DNA from: Isoetes taiwanensis
Lineage: Eukaryota > Streptophyta > Lycopodiopsida > Isoetales > Isoetaceae
Reading direction: 5' to 3'
Assembly: GCA_021234155.1 (NCBI GenBank)
Contig: JAJEKV010000005.1
Span: forward strand, 17,284,089-17,348,088
DNA length: 64,000 nt
Shown here: positions 42,134 through 54,402 of the stretch, one piece after another
Numbering within the stretch: position 1 is the stretch's first letter
Layout: the number at the start of each line of letters is the position of its first letter
Translations under genes and position numbers: made by a program
The notes under the pieces: generated by a model
The model's database searches: none
What the model saw: the letters and a program-made list of their open reading frames with translations, nothing else
What the model was told of the DNA's origin: nothing

Positions 42134-44199
42134 TTACAAGTATACTTTACCGATTCTTTGTCTCTTAGATCTCCACTGTTGCGATGCTAGTGGGGCCCTA
42201 GAATTTTGCCAAGCAACTTTCTGTTTTCTCTTCAGCATTATGCCAATGGTGTTTACGACTTCTGGGTTGCTCCTTAAAGCGACCTTCTTGTCGTATTTAG
42301 CCATCGCCCTTCTATAAAACCACTCTGTCATCTGTCTTAGAGGGTTCCACCCCCTCTTTGAGTGTTACGATGAAAGGCTATTTTAGCTTGTTTATGCGAC
42401 TTCTCCATGCCTTGTGCACTCCACACTGCTAGGCTTCCATACTTCCTAAAAAACCAAGGTGCATGAACCCAAAAGATGTGCAAGTAGTGCGTGACTTCAC
42501 TCTCTCCCCATGCGTCTATGAAAGCTCTAATAAATTTGTTATTCGCTTGCACGAACATGTCTGCATCTTCTCTTGTGAGGTCCATTCTCTGAATGTATGG
42601 GAACAATTCAGACAATGCATCCCATGCTTTTTTTTTCCTCAATGCCGAACGAACGCCATCTGTGCGGTCCTGCTCCGCATCAACCAGCAATTTTCCAAAT
42701 TCATAGACCTTTTCTCCCATCTGGTTTCCGTTCAGAGCCTCTCTATGATTCTTTATGAAGCGTTGAGCTTTCACCCCTCCAATTGACACCTTACGAGGCA
42801 CACTTGTTCTTCCTGCCCGTTTCTCATCGAGCTCTAATCTTACATTACCACCATGCAAACCTGCTTCTGATAGAACATGTTCAACTCTACGAATTCCTTC
42901 CTCTCTTCTCTTCTTTGCGAAACGTTCCCACACGAATGCAGCTCAAAAATATCATCTTGTCGATGATTCTCACAAAGCCGTGCAAAGTGCAGATATGAAC
43001 CCTCTCTAATGGAATGGGGAAAATGCCATGGAACTTGGGATCTTCTTCCCCTCTATTAGGAGCATTTGCTTGGTTAAGGGACAAGGTTGAAATAGTCTTC
43101 CCAGTACTTGACTTCCCTGCATGATTGCAGTACAGACAACTTTTGCATGTTCCTTGTCCTCCTCCACTTATGTTGTACATTGCTTTCTCAGTTTTTAAAT
43201 CAGACGCCAAGTGAAAAATTACTTTGTAAGATCCATAGTGATCTACTTGCAATTTTTCCCCTCCCTCGAATCTAGATATTAGACTCGGGATGTCAGTTTG
43301 ATTGAACACCCATTTCAATACCTCGTGGGTTTCTTTCTGAACTTTAAAGAGACCTAACCACCAGGTGTCATCTTCAGATTGACATGAGAACCATTTTTTG
43401 GCACGCTTCTTCTCCTCGTCCGTCACCTCTACATCTTTCTTATTATTCTTGTTGCTCTTTGATTTAGCATGTGCAATTGCATTCTCAATTGCTCTATTCA
43501 TGATGACAACGGATACCCTCTCATATTTCTCAAACTTGGTCAGTTCCATTTCATCCAATTTTATGCAAACTTCAATCTCACCATTAGTTTCTACAACTGT
43601 TAAGTCATAATATTTGACAAGGAATTGTAAGAGAGTAACCAGGTCAACCCAAAGATTATTGCGTTCATTCATTCCAACTATATCACAACAATCCTTGCCA
43701 TTCTTATCTTTTATGGCTATGGCAGGACCAGCACATTCAACGTGGTGCATCTCTCCTAATATGGCATACACCATCTTTGTCCTAGTAACCCTTGTATTCT
43801 CGACAATTTGTGGACGTGGAGCGAATACTTTTTTTGTGCCCATTCTTTTCACGCTTCGTGGAATGGCTTGAATAGAGAACGGTAACCAAGCCTACTGATG
43901 CCAGTCTGTACATCTGTCGCTTCTAGCTTCTTGTAGATCTCTCCTAGTACCATTTCTAATACCATCTTCTTGAGAGAAGAGTTGTAGGGCTGACAAATCA
44001 TGTCCACTATCTCCTTGTTTGTCGCTAGGTTCTTCACTACATAACCAAGATTGCTTCTAGTTTTCCCAGATCTTAATTGGCCTTTGCTAGTGTTGTAAAC
44101 CACTACAACCCCAACATTTGGTCCACGGCTAAAAACAACAGTAAAAATAAAACACGGATTGTTTTTTTGAAGTTTTGAAAAAAACCTACACGTAGTCAT
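42134..44199 (-). pseudogene. Transposase-like protein, frameshifted
   Basis: About 650 codons in four frame segments: 44199-43849, 43852-42887, 42933-42337 and 42331-42134. Blocks in order: LRSGKTRSNLGYVVKNLA, VCIKLDEMELTKFEKY (possible first Asp), DDTWWLGLFKVQ, VDHYGSYKVIFHLASDLK, a CKSCLYCNH zinc-type motif, IPLERVHICTLHGFVRIIDK, LHIFWVHAPWFFRKYGSLAVW, and SAQGMEKSHKQAKIAFHRN then QRGGG (possible third acidic residue) near the end. This layout, with two Asp, a CxxC-CxH insert and a late Glu in a Gly-rich segment, is that of large cut-and-paste transposases. I cannot name the superfamily. Frame changes lie near 43850, 42930 and 42335. It is convergent with coiled-coil ORF C. Confidence 0.55.
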
Positions 44200-44440
44200 A
44201 TGGAGGTGTGGTTTTTCATGGATATGCTGTAGTTTTTCTTAGGGAGCCGTAGCTTTTTTTTTTTAAGAATGTGTGGTTTCTTAAGAAGGTGTAGTTTCTT
44301 TTTTAAGGATGTGTTGTTTTCTCGGGCGGTATAGTTTTTTGAAGGGATGTTTTTTTTTAAGGTGTTGTTTTTTAAGGTAGTGTTTTTTTTTAGGTGTGGT
44401 TTTTTATGGTTTTCTAAGAATGCATGTATGACCAAGTTGT
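44200..44440. repeat. T-rich, G-interrupted low-complexity tract
   Basis: About 240 bp of GGTGTAGTTTCTTTTTT-like words in loose tandem array. The minus-strand frame rich in Lys and Asn here is a product of composition. Confidence 0.7.
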
Positions 44441-45862
44441 CCACATGCCAAGGTAGCTCAAACATGCCACGGGGGCTCCAACATGCCACCTAAGCTCCAA
44501 CATGCCAAGGTGGCTCACAACATGCCACCTAGGCTCCAACATGCCAAGGTGGCTCAAATGTGCCACATAAGCTCCAACATGCCACCTAGGCTTAAACATG
44601 CTAAGGTGGTTCAAATATGCCAAAGTGGCTCAAACATGCCACGTGGGCTCCAACATGCCACCTAGGTTCCAACATGCCACCAAGACTCAAACATGCTAAG
44701 GTGGCTCAAACATGCCATGGGGGCTCCAACATGCCACCTAGGCTCCAACATGCCGAGGTGGCCCAAACATACCAAGGTGGCTCAAACATGCCACGTGGGC
44801 TCCAACAAGCCACCTAGGCTTCAACACACCAAGGTGGCTCAAACATGCCACCTACGCTCCAACATGCCATGGTGGCTCAAACATGCCATCTAAGATCCAA
44901 CATGCCACCTAGCCTTAAATATGCCAAGGTGGCTCAAACATGCCATGTGGGCTCCAAGGCCACCTAGGCTCCAACATGCCAAGGTGGCTCAAACATGCCA
45001 AGATGGCTCAAACATGGCACGTGGGCTCCAACTTGTCACCTAGGCTCCAACTTCCGAAGGTGGCTCAAACATGTCCAATATGCCAAGGTGGCTCAAACAT
45101 GCCACGCAGTCCAACATGCCACCTATGCTGCAACATGCCAAAGTGGCTGAAACATGCCAAGGTGCTCAAACATGCCACCTAGGCTCCAACATTCCACCTA
45201 GGCGCAAACATGCCAAGGTGGCTCCAACATTCCACCTAGGTTCCAACATGTCACCTAGGCTCAGACATGCCAAGGTAGCTCAAACTGACTCCAAAATTCC
45301 ACCTAGGCTCCAACAAGCCAAGGTGGTTCACAACATGCCACCTAGGTTCCAACATGCCAAGGTGGCTCAAGGGTGCCACCTAGGCTCCAACATGCCACCT
45401 AGCCTCAAACATGCCAAGGTGGTCCAAACATGCCAAGGTGGCTCAAACATGCCACGCGGGCTCCAACATGCCACCTAGGCTCCAACATGCCAAGGTGGCT
45501 CAAACGTGCCACATAAGCTCCAACATGCCACCTAGGCTTAAACATGCTAAGGTGGTTCAAATATGCCAAAGTGGCTCAAACATGCCACGTGGGCTCCAAC
45601 ATGCCACCTAGGTTCCAACATGCCACCAAGACTCAAACATGCCAAGGTGGCTCAAACATGCCATGTGGGCTCCAACATGCCACCTAGGCTCCAACATGCC
45701 GAGGTGGCCCAAACATACCAAGGTGGCTCAAACATCCCACGTGGGCTCCAACAAGCCACCTAGGCTTCAACACACCAAGGTGGCTCAAACATGCCACCTA
45801 CGCTCCAACATGCCATGGTGGCTCAAACATGCCATCTAGGATCTAACATGCCACCTAGGCTT
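44441..45862. repeat. 19-bp satellite array, left block
   Basis: Alternating 19-bp monomers close to CCACCTAGGCTCCAACATG and CCAAGGTGGCTCAAACATG, about 75 units. Segments recur at a distance of about 947-959 bp (for example CGTGCCACATAAGCTCC near 44560 and 45506), so there is higher-order structure. Because 19 is not a multiple of 3, every frame reads the same 19-residue repeat, and long frames open on both strands. They are not genes. Confidence 0.95.
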
Positions 45863-46671
45863 TGTAAGTAATTTAGAAATAACAATCACCACACATATGA
45901 TTCTAATGATCACAATATTTTAGTGGCAACAATTTCTAGCTCTTAAGATAACAAACCAAGAGTATCCAAGAGGCAACACACCAATTACATTCACAAATCT
46001 CAAATCTCACAATGAGAGATTATCAAGCAATTTAGATAAGTCACAAATGAACCCTTGGCTTAAACCATATCCTTCATTGTTTATTTAAATTTAACCAAAC
46101 TCAACCATTGCAATTTAACTATGCAAAACACTGTAGCAATGCAACTTATGAAGAAACTCGAACCACTTTTATTCATGCTCCCACAGTATTTTTCCTCCAA
46201 CGATTGATGTATCCGGCTCAGTGTGCATATGCTCTGTCTTCCTACTTATTTTATTTACATGGTCCGGCGGTTGAGCCAGACCGTTTGCCTGTTCTTCCGT
46301 CATCTCAGGTTCCTTGGCTTTACTGTATTCGACCGAGCAGTTTTAAACTATAAATGGCTCCATGGATCTCGTTGATGCTCAGAATATTCCCCTGTTATTT
46401 CTCAATGGTTTTCGGCCAATATTCCATGGTTCCATTTGAACCATAATGAACTAGGTTCAATCTAGATGTATCTCCAATATATCATTCCAACTGTATCTTT
46501 TGATCATACTCAAACAGGTTGCATGTGCTGTGCATTTAACAAAGTTGTCTCTGTTTTCTTTCAACTGCTCAACATCTTATTTCACAATATTGTCTCTGCA
46601 TCATTTATCTGCACAACATTGTCCACACGTCCTCTTGAATTTCAAACAAAATTATGATATGAACACTAACA
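45863..46671 (-). repeat. Copia 3' LTR
   Basis: 809 bp. In plus orientation it starts TGTAAGTAATTTAG and ends GAACACTAACA. Compared with the other LTR it lacks 44 bp near 46457 and has 5 extra bp near 46280. Confidence 0.97.
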
Positions 46672-46683
46672 ATTCCCCTTTCA
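46672..46683 (-). promoter_or_regulatory. Copia polypurine tract
   Basis: Minus-strand GAAAGGGGAAT sits directly before the 3' LTR start TGTTAGTG. Confidence 0.8.
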
Positions 46684-46771
46684 TATCATAATTTCTGAAC
46701 TTCAACTTTCCTTCTGCATCATATCTTAATATTTCTGTAACTTAAATCTGAACTTCAACTTTCCTTCTACA

Positions 46772-49700
46772 TCACACCTTAATATTTCTGCAATTTAAAT
46801 CTGAAGATAGTTTCTGAAACCTTTTCCAACTTAAGCCTTTTGTCATTATATCTGCAAGTTGGTCTTCAGATTTAATGTAATTTAGCTGAATGAATCCCTT
46901 ATTCACCATGTCTCTAATATAATGCATTTCCATCTCAATATGCTTGGTCCTTTCATGTAACACTGGATTTTTGGCCATGGCTATGCAGCTCTGATTATCA
47001 CAAAATAGTTCAATACTTCCTGTTTTATATCCAGTTCATCTAACAACCTTCTTGTCCATATAATCTCTTTTGCTGCCAAAGTAGTTGATGCATACTCAGA
47101 TTCAGCTGTGGAAAGTGCAATTGAGGATTGTTTCTTGCTCCTCCAGCATATTGGTGCCCCTCCTAACATCAAGATATAACCTGATGTGGATTTTCTCTCG
47201 TCCAAATCTCCACACCAGTCTGCATCACTATAACCTTTCAATCTCAAATCCTTGGAACAATAAATAATTCCTGTATCCTTTGTTCCCTTTAGAAATCTCA
47301 GTACCTTTTTGGCTGCCAACCAATGTTCATATCCTGGATTATTATTGTATCTACTCAAGACATTAACTATGTATGCTATATCAGGCCTTGTGTTGTTGGC
47401 AATGAATAATAAACTTCCCACTAGCTGCCTATATGGTATTTTGCTCATCTTCTCCTTTTCCTTTTCATTTTTGGGACATAAAGACTTTGATAGCTTGGTA
47501 CCAGCCATTATAGGGATTTTGACTGGATTACACTCTTGCATATTGAACTTCTCCAAAACAGAATCAATATACTTACTTTGATTTAAAGATATTCTCGTGT
47601 TTTCTCTGTCTCTTGTTACTTGTACACCCAAAAACTTTGATAACTCCCCGAGATCTGTCATTTTGTACCTGGTTTTGAGCTTTTCCTTGCATTCATTCAA
47701 GAAAGTCATATTGTTAGCTGCCAAAATACAGTCGTCTACATAGACTGCAATTATGCAGAAGACCTTTTCTTCTCTCAACACATATACATTCCCATCGTTT
47801 GCCAATTTTATGAAGTTTTGTTCCCTTAAGAAACTATCAATACAAAAATACCATTGCCTTGGAGATTGCTTCAAACCATAGACCGCCTTCTTTAGCCTCC
47901 ACACCTTGTCTTTTCCTACTTCAAAGCCCAAAGATTGTTTCATATAAACTTCTTCTTCTAAATCTGCATTGAGAAAAGCAGTGCATACATCCATGTGATG
48001 TAGATCAAGATTCAAAGCATTAGAAATAGCAATAATCATTCTAATACTTGTTAATTTAACCACAGGTGAATATGTTTCATCAAAATCTACTCCTTTTCTT
48101 TGTGAATATCCTTGAGCTACTAACCTTGCCTTGTATTTAGGACTCCCATCTGCATTTACCTTTAGTTTAAATACCCATTTGTTCCCAATGGCTGTTTTCC
48201 CTTGTGGCAAATCTACCAGCTCATAAGTAGATGTCCTCTCGAATGAGTTCATTTCTTCTGCCATTGCACATTTCCAGTTTTGGCAATCATGTGAATTAAT
48301 AGCATCCTCAAAGCTTTCTGGTACCCCTGATTCGAGTACCATGTGAATTTCTTTTGCATTTTCCTTTATGCTTTGTATTCTGCTACTTTTTCCATCATCT
48401 CTTCTGCCATACTTTTGTGTGTCAATATTAATTTCTTGCTGCAATCTTTCACCTTCACTTCTCTTTTCCTGACTTGTTCATCTGGCTCTTTACTTTCTTC
48501 AGTCTCAATCTCATGGTTTTCCTCTGTCTCATAATTTTCTTTATCATCATTGTCCTCAAGGCTCTCTGTATCTGAATCTATGTCTCCTTGGTTATCAAGA
48601 ACCTTATCTCCTTCTGTCCTCGTGTGTTCATGAGCTGCATTTTTCAGCATTGCAGACTTCTCTCCTTTAGATATGCTTTCTTTCTCCATTGGAGGTCTGT
48701 ACAAAACCTTTTCATCAAATGTTACGTCCCTACTCACTATTATTCTTCTTTTGAGAGGATCATACATCCTAAAACCTTTGGAATGATTATCATATCCAAC
48801 TAAATAGGTTATGATAGACCTATCATCTAATTTTTGTCTTGACTGCTGAGGTACATATGTATATCCAAGACATCCATATGCCTTCAACATTTCAAAATTT
48901 GGATTCCTTCCTGACCATACCATTTCTGGACACTTTCCTTGCAGACTTTTGGAGGGTAATGCATTCTGTATAAGCACTGCAGTTTTGACAGTTTCCTCCC
49001 AAAGGTAATTTGGCAATCCCGCATGTTTTAACATGGATCTTGTGGCATTTAAAATTGTCTTGTTTTTCCTTTCTGCTACCCCATTCTGTTGGGGTGTGTG
49101 GCTGCAAGTATACTGTCTCTTGATCCCCTTTTCCATGCAATATTTGACAAACTTACCTGACATGTACTCCCCTCCTCAGTCAGACCTCACACACTTTATT
49201 TTCTTCCCTGTTTCACATTCAATCTCTGCTGCAAATATTTTGAATGCCTCAAATGCCTGGTCTTTAGTTCTCAGACAAAATAATTTTGTTTTCCTGCTAT
49301 AGTCATCAACAAAGGTTATAAAGTACCTCTTTCCAGTTATTCCCATTATGTTTAATGGACCACAAAGATCTGTATGAATCAATCCCAAAATTTCATTTGC
49401 TTTCCCCTTTGCTTTTGAAAATGGTAATCTTGAGTGTTTCCCAAGCATGCAACCTCTACATGTATGACTTTCTGTTTCATTATCAGCTGCCTCTATTAAA
49501 CCTTGCTTTATCATAAATTCAAGATTTTTCATGTTTGTATGTCCGAGCCTTTCATGCCACGTTGTCATGCTTGGAGATTGTGTCAAGTTAACACTTTCTA
49601 TATGTCTAACATTTATTCCAAAAAGATTGCCAACTCTTCTTCCAAGAAACTTCAATTCATTTCCATCAAAGATCTTACAATGAGTTCTTTCAAACACTAC

Positions 49701-50999
49701 TTTCAATCCCATGTCAACAAGCTGGGAAATAGAAATTAAATTTCTGACCAAGGTAGGGACACATAAAACATTTTGTAAATTCACTATTCTTCCATTTAGA
49801 TCAAAAAGCTCCAACATTCCAACATCTTCAATTCTTTGCAAATCTCCATTTCCAACCTGAATGTGTCCACCTAGACTCCCTTTCCTTTCCTTCAAGATTT
49901 TCGAGTTGCAGGCAATGGATCTTTCTGCTCCACTATCTAGAATCATAAAATCATTGTCAACAATTTTGTCATCATTAGCAATAAAGGCTTTGGTCACTCT
50001 TACCTCATCATCTTCACCATTAGGATCTTCTTCAAGAATAACCTCCTCTGCCACATTTGCCTCAGAATTTATTCCTTTTCTAAATCTGCCTCTTCCTCTT
50101 CCCCTTGCAGCTGAGCCTCCTCTAGTTCCTCTTCCCCTTGAAGATGTTTTTGGGGATGAGCAGTTAGAAGCAAAATGCCCTCTACCTCCACAATTGTAAC
50201 AATTTACTTCCCTGGTCATTGAGGGGCAGTCAATCTTCAAGTGTCCATATTGATTGCAGTTATAACAAGGTCCAAGTTTCCCTCTTCTTTTGTTATCATC
50301 CTTACCTTTTCCTTTTGCAAACAAAACCTGAGAAGTTTCTTCATCTTCCATCACTCTATTTTGTTCTATTTCTGTTTTTAACATCCTTTCAGCCTCCACT
50401 CGAGTTTTAGCCAAGGTCCTGATAAAAATTGCAATGTTTCCCATGCTGGTTACTGCCCTTGAAATTGCTAAAACCTGTTGTTGTTGGCTATAGAATACTC
50501 CTGCACCCTCTAGGTCAGCAATAATATTATCAAAGTTTTGAAAGAAATCATTAAGATTATCTTTGTCATGAAACCTCAACCTCCTCAACTCATTTTCTAG
50601 CACATCAATTTGTGAGGATGTCTTTTCCTCATAATTCAACAACATATAACTCCACATCTCACTTGGATGCATACCTCTTATCTTCAACACAATGCTGGAA
50701 TTAACCTTACTCATGATTATTCCTTGTGCTTCCCTAATCTTTGCAACTTGGTCAGTTCCATCTTCCTTTGTGGATGTGGTCTCTTCTGCTTCAGCAGTGT
50801 CTCCAGCATTCACTGAGCTCGAACTTCCTTCAGCAGCAACTCTGCTAGTTCTCACTCTTTTATCACCAGGTTCTACAATTTCCCACAGACCTTCAACTTG
50901 AAGCACATGTTTGATCTTCTCCTTCCAAACTTGGAAGCCAGAATCACCCTTAAAGACATCAATGGCATTTAACAGCCCTGCACCAAATCTGCTTGCCAT
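46772..50999 (-). pseudogene. Copia gag-pol polyprotein (broken)
   Basis: Starts MASRFGAGLLNAIDVF at 50999, right after the PBS. Gag has two CCHC knuckles (CYNCNQYGHLKIDC, CYNCGGRGHFASNC). The protease site is FMILDSGAERSIA. Integrase has the HHCC finger (HERLGHTNMKNLEF, then CRGCMLGKH) and HTDLCGPL, then DDYSRKTKLF. RT has the YVDD box (IIAVYVDDCILAAN). RNase H has DADWCGDLDERKSTSGY and STAESEYASTTLAAKE. Breaks: a TGA stop inside integrase near 49173, a frame change near 48440 before RT, and another near 46990 in RNase H. Total length and order match a normal copia polyprotein of about 1,400 residues. The copy cannot make a full product as read. Confidence 0.95.
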
Positions 51000-51009
51000 T
51001 TGGTCTTAA

Positions 51010-51025
51010 CCTGCTCTGATACCAA
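51010..51025 (-). promoter_or_regulatory. Copia primer-binding site
   Basis: Minus-strand TTGGTATCAGAGCAGG follows the 5' LTR end ...TTACTTACA. It is complementary to the 3' end of initiator tRNA-Met. Confidence 0.9.
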
Positions 51026-51874
51026 TGTAAGTAATTTAGAAATAACAATCACCACACATATGATTCTAATGATCACAATATTTTAGTGGCAACAATTTCT
51101 AGCTCTTAAGATAACAAACCAAGAGTATCCAAGAGGCAACACACCAATTACATTCACAAATCTCAAATCTCACAATGAGAGATTATCAAGCAATTTAGAT
51201 AAGTCACAAATGAACCATTGGCTTAAACCATATCCTTCATTGTTTATTTAAATTTAACCAAACTCAACCATTGCAATTTAACTATGCAAAACACTGTAGC
51301 AATGCAACTTATGAAGAAACTCGAACCACTTTTATTCGTGCTCCCACAGTATTTTTCCTCCAACGATTGATGTATCCGGCTCAGTGTGCATATGATCTGT
51401 CTTCCTACTTATTTTATTTACATGGTCCGGCGGTTGAGCCGTTTGCCTGTTCTTCCGTCATCTCAGGTTCCTTGGCTTTACTGTATTTGAACCGAGCAGT
51501 TTTAAACTATAAATGGCTCCATGGATCTCGTTGATGCTCAGAATATTCCCCTGTTATTTCTCAATGGTTTTCGGCCAATATTCCATGGTTCCATTTGAAC
51601 CATAATGAACTAGGTTAACGATTCACCATAAGAATATTTTCATTTATCTAGATCGAAAAACAATCTAGATGTATCTCCAATATATCATTCCAACTGTATC
51701 TTTTGATCATACTCAAACAGGTTGCATGTGCTGTGCATTTAACAAAGTTGTCTCTGTTTTCTTTCAACTGCTCAACATCTTATTTCACAATATTGTCTCT
51801 GCATCATTTATCTGCACAACATTGTCCACACGTCCTCTTGAATTTCAAACAAAATTATGGTATGAACACTAACA
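51026..51874 (-). repeat. Copia 5' LTR
   Basis: 849 bp, same ends as the 3' LTR. It retains the 44 bp (about 51616-51660) that the other LTR lacks. The minus strand would carry the promoter for the element. Confidence 0.97.
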
Positions 51875-54402
51875 GGCTTAAATATGCCAAGGTGGCTCAA
51901 ACATGCCATGTGGGCTCCAAGGCCACCTAGGCTCCAACATGCCAAGGTGGCTCAAACATGCCAAGATGGCTCAAACATGGCACGTGGGCTCCAACTTGTC
52001 ACCTAGGCTCCAACTTCCGAAGGTGGCTCAAACATGTCCAATATGCCAAGGTGGCTCAAACATGCCACGCGGTCCAACATGCCACCTATCTTTGCAACAT
52101 GCCAAAGTGGCTGAAACATGCCAAGGTGCTCAAACATGCCACCTAGGCTCCAACATTCCACCTAGGCGCAAACATGCCAAGGTGGCTCCAACATTCCACC
52201 TAGGCTCCAACATGTCACCTAGGCTCAGACATGCCAAGGTAGCTCAAACATGCCACACTGACTCCAACATGCCACCTAGGCTCCAACAAGCCAAGGTGGT
52301 TCACAACATGCCACCTAGGTTCCAACATGCCAAGGTGGCTCAAGGGTGCCACCTAGGCTCCAACATGCCACCTAGCCTCAAACATGCCAAGGTGGTCCAA
52401 ACATGCCAAGGTTGCTCAAACATGCCACGCGGGCTCCAACATGCCACCTAGGCTCCAACATGCCAAGGTGGCTCAAACGTGCCATATAGGCTCCAGCATG
52501 CCACCTAGGCTTAAACATGCCAAGGTGGTTCAAATTTGCCAAAGTGGCTCAAACATGCCACGCAGGCTCCAACATGCCACCTAGGCTCCAACATGTCTCC
52601 TAGACTCAAACATGCAAGGTGGCTCAAACATGCCATGCGAGCTCCAACATGCCACCTGGGTTCCAACACACCAAGGTGGCTCAAACATGCCACCTAGGCT
52701 CCAACATCCCAAAGTGGCTCAAACATGTCATCTAGGCTCCAACATGCCACCTAGGCTTAAACATGCCAAGGTGGCTCAAACATGCCATGTGAGGCTTCAA
52801 CATGCCAAGGTGGCTCAAAGATGGCACGTGGGCTCCAACATGTCACCTAGGCTCCAACATGCCAAGGTAGCTCAAACATGCCAAGGTGGCTCAAACTTGC
52901 CTCGAGGGTTTCCAACATGCCACCTAGGCTCCAACATGCCAAAGTGGCGCAAACATGACACCTAGGCTCCAGCATACCACCGAGGCTCCAACATACCAAG
53001 GTGGCTCCAACATGCCACCTCGGCTCCAACATGCCAAGGTGGCTCAAACATGCCACAAAGGCTCCGACATGCCACCTTGGCTCTGACATGCCAAGGTTGG
53101 CTCCAACATGCCACCTAGGCTCAAGCATGCCAAGGTAGCTAAAACATGCCACTTGGGCTCCAACATGCCACCTAGGCTCAAACATGCCACCTAGGCTCCA
53201 ACATGCCAAGGTGGCTCACACATGCCACGCGGGCTCCAACATGCCACCTAGGCTCCAACAGGCCAAGGTGGCTCACAACATGCCACCTAGGCTCCAACAG
53301 GCCAAGGTGGCTCACAACATGCCACCTAGGCTCCACATGCCAAGGTGGCTCAAATGTGCCACCTAGGCTCCAACATGCCACGTAGGCTCAAACATGCCAA
53401 GGTGGTTCAAACATGCCAAAGTGGCTCAAACATGCCACGCGGGCTCCAACATTTCACCTAGACTTGACAAGGTGGCTCAAACATGCCACGTGGGCTCCAA
53501 CATGCCACCTAGGCTCCAACATGCCAAGGTGGCTCAAACATGCCACGTGGGCTCCAACATGCCACCTAGGCTCCAACACACCAAGGTGGCTCCAACATGC
53601 CACCTAGGCTCCAACATGCCAAGGTGGCTCAAACATGCCACGCTTGACACTGTGACATGCCACCTAGGATCCAACATGCCAACGTGGCTCAAACATGCCG
53701 CCTAGGGTGGAAACATGCCAAGGTTGCTCAAACATGCCACGCGGGCTCCAACATGCCACCTAGGCTCAAACATGCCAAGGTGGCCCCAACATGCCACCTA
53801 GGCTCAAACATGCCAAGGTGGCTCAAACATGCCACGAGGTCTGCAACATGCCACCTAGGCTCCAACATGCCAAGGTGGCTCAAACATGCCACCTAGGCAC
53901 CAACATGCCGCCTAGGCTCAAACATGCCAAGGTGGCTGGAACATGCCATGCGGGCTCCAACATGCCACCTAGGCTCCAACATGCCACACGGGCTCAAACA
54001 TGCCACCTAGGCTACAACATGCCAAGGTGGCTCAAACATGCCATGTGGGCTCCAACATGCCAAGGTGGCTCAGATAAGGTGGCTCAAACATGCCGCCTAG
54101 GCTCCAACATGACAAGGTGGCTCAATATGCCAAGGTGGCTCAAACATGCCAACATGCTACCTAGGCTCCAACATGCCAAGGTGACTCAAACATGCCATGT
54201 GGACTCCAATATGTCATGTGGGCTCCACGTATTTTCCTTTTTTCGAGTAGGTTCATGACAAAGGTGGCTCAAACATGCCACCTAGGCTCTAACATGCCAC
54301 CTAGGCCCAAACATGCCAAGGTGGCTCCAACATGCCATTTAGGCTCCAACATGCCAAGGTGGCTCAAGCATGCCACCTAGGCTCAAGCATGCCACCTAGG
54401 CA
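51875..54402. repeat. 19-bp satellite array, right block
   Basis: Continuation of the left block after the copia insertion, about 130 monomers. 51880-52470 repeats 44917-45500 almost base for base. The array degrades after 54200, with a non-repeat interruption at 54225-54260. Confidence 0.95.

Larger units (their letters stand above)
45863..51874 (-). mobile_element. Near-complete Ty1/copia retrotransposon
   Basis: LTRs at 45863-46671 and 51026-51874 flank a minus-strand gag-pol. Both outer edges carry the 5-bp duplication GGCTT (45858-45862 and 51875-51879), and the satellite resumes exactly at the right edge. PBS, PPT and Ty1-type order (integrase before RT) are present. The LTRs differ by about six substitutions and a few indels over some 805 aligned bases, so the insertion is recent. 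The coding region nevertheless has one in-frame stop and two frame changes. Confidence 0.97.

Noticed and set aside
43398-43871. Plus-strand hydrophobic frames
   Set aside because: Shadows of the minus-strand transposase pseudogene.
39671-44199. Endogenous giant-virus segment (hairpins after stop codons recall the hairpin rule of mimivirus transcript ends)
   Set aside because: The hairpins here are conserved in sequence, the promoters are plant-like TATA boxes, and no viral core gene is present.
44483-54380. Many open frames of 60-180 codons on both strands in the satellite
   Set aside because: They are produced by the stop-free 19-bp repeat in every frame; no start context or domain.
44441-54402. 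CRISPR-like array
   Set aside because: Units are contiguous with no unique spacers, the genome is a plant nuclear one, and no cas genes are present.
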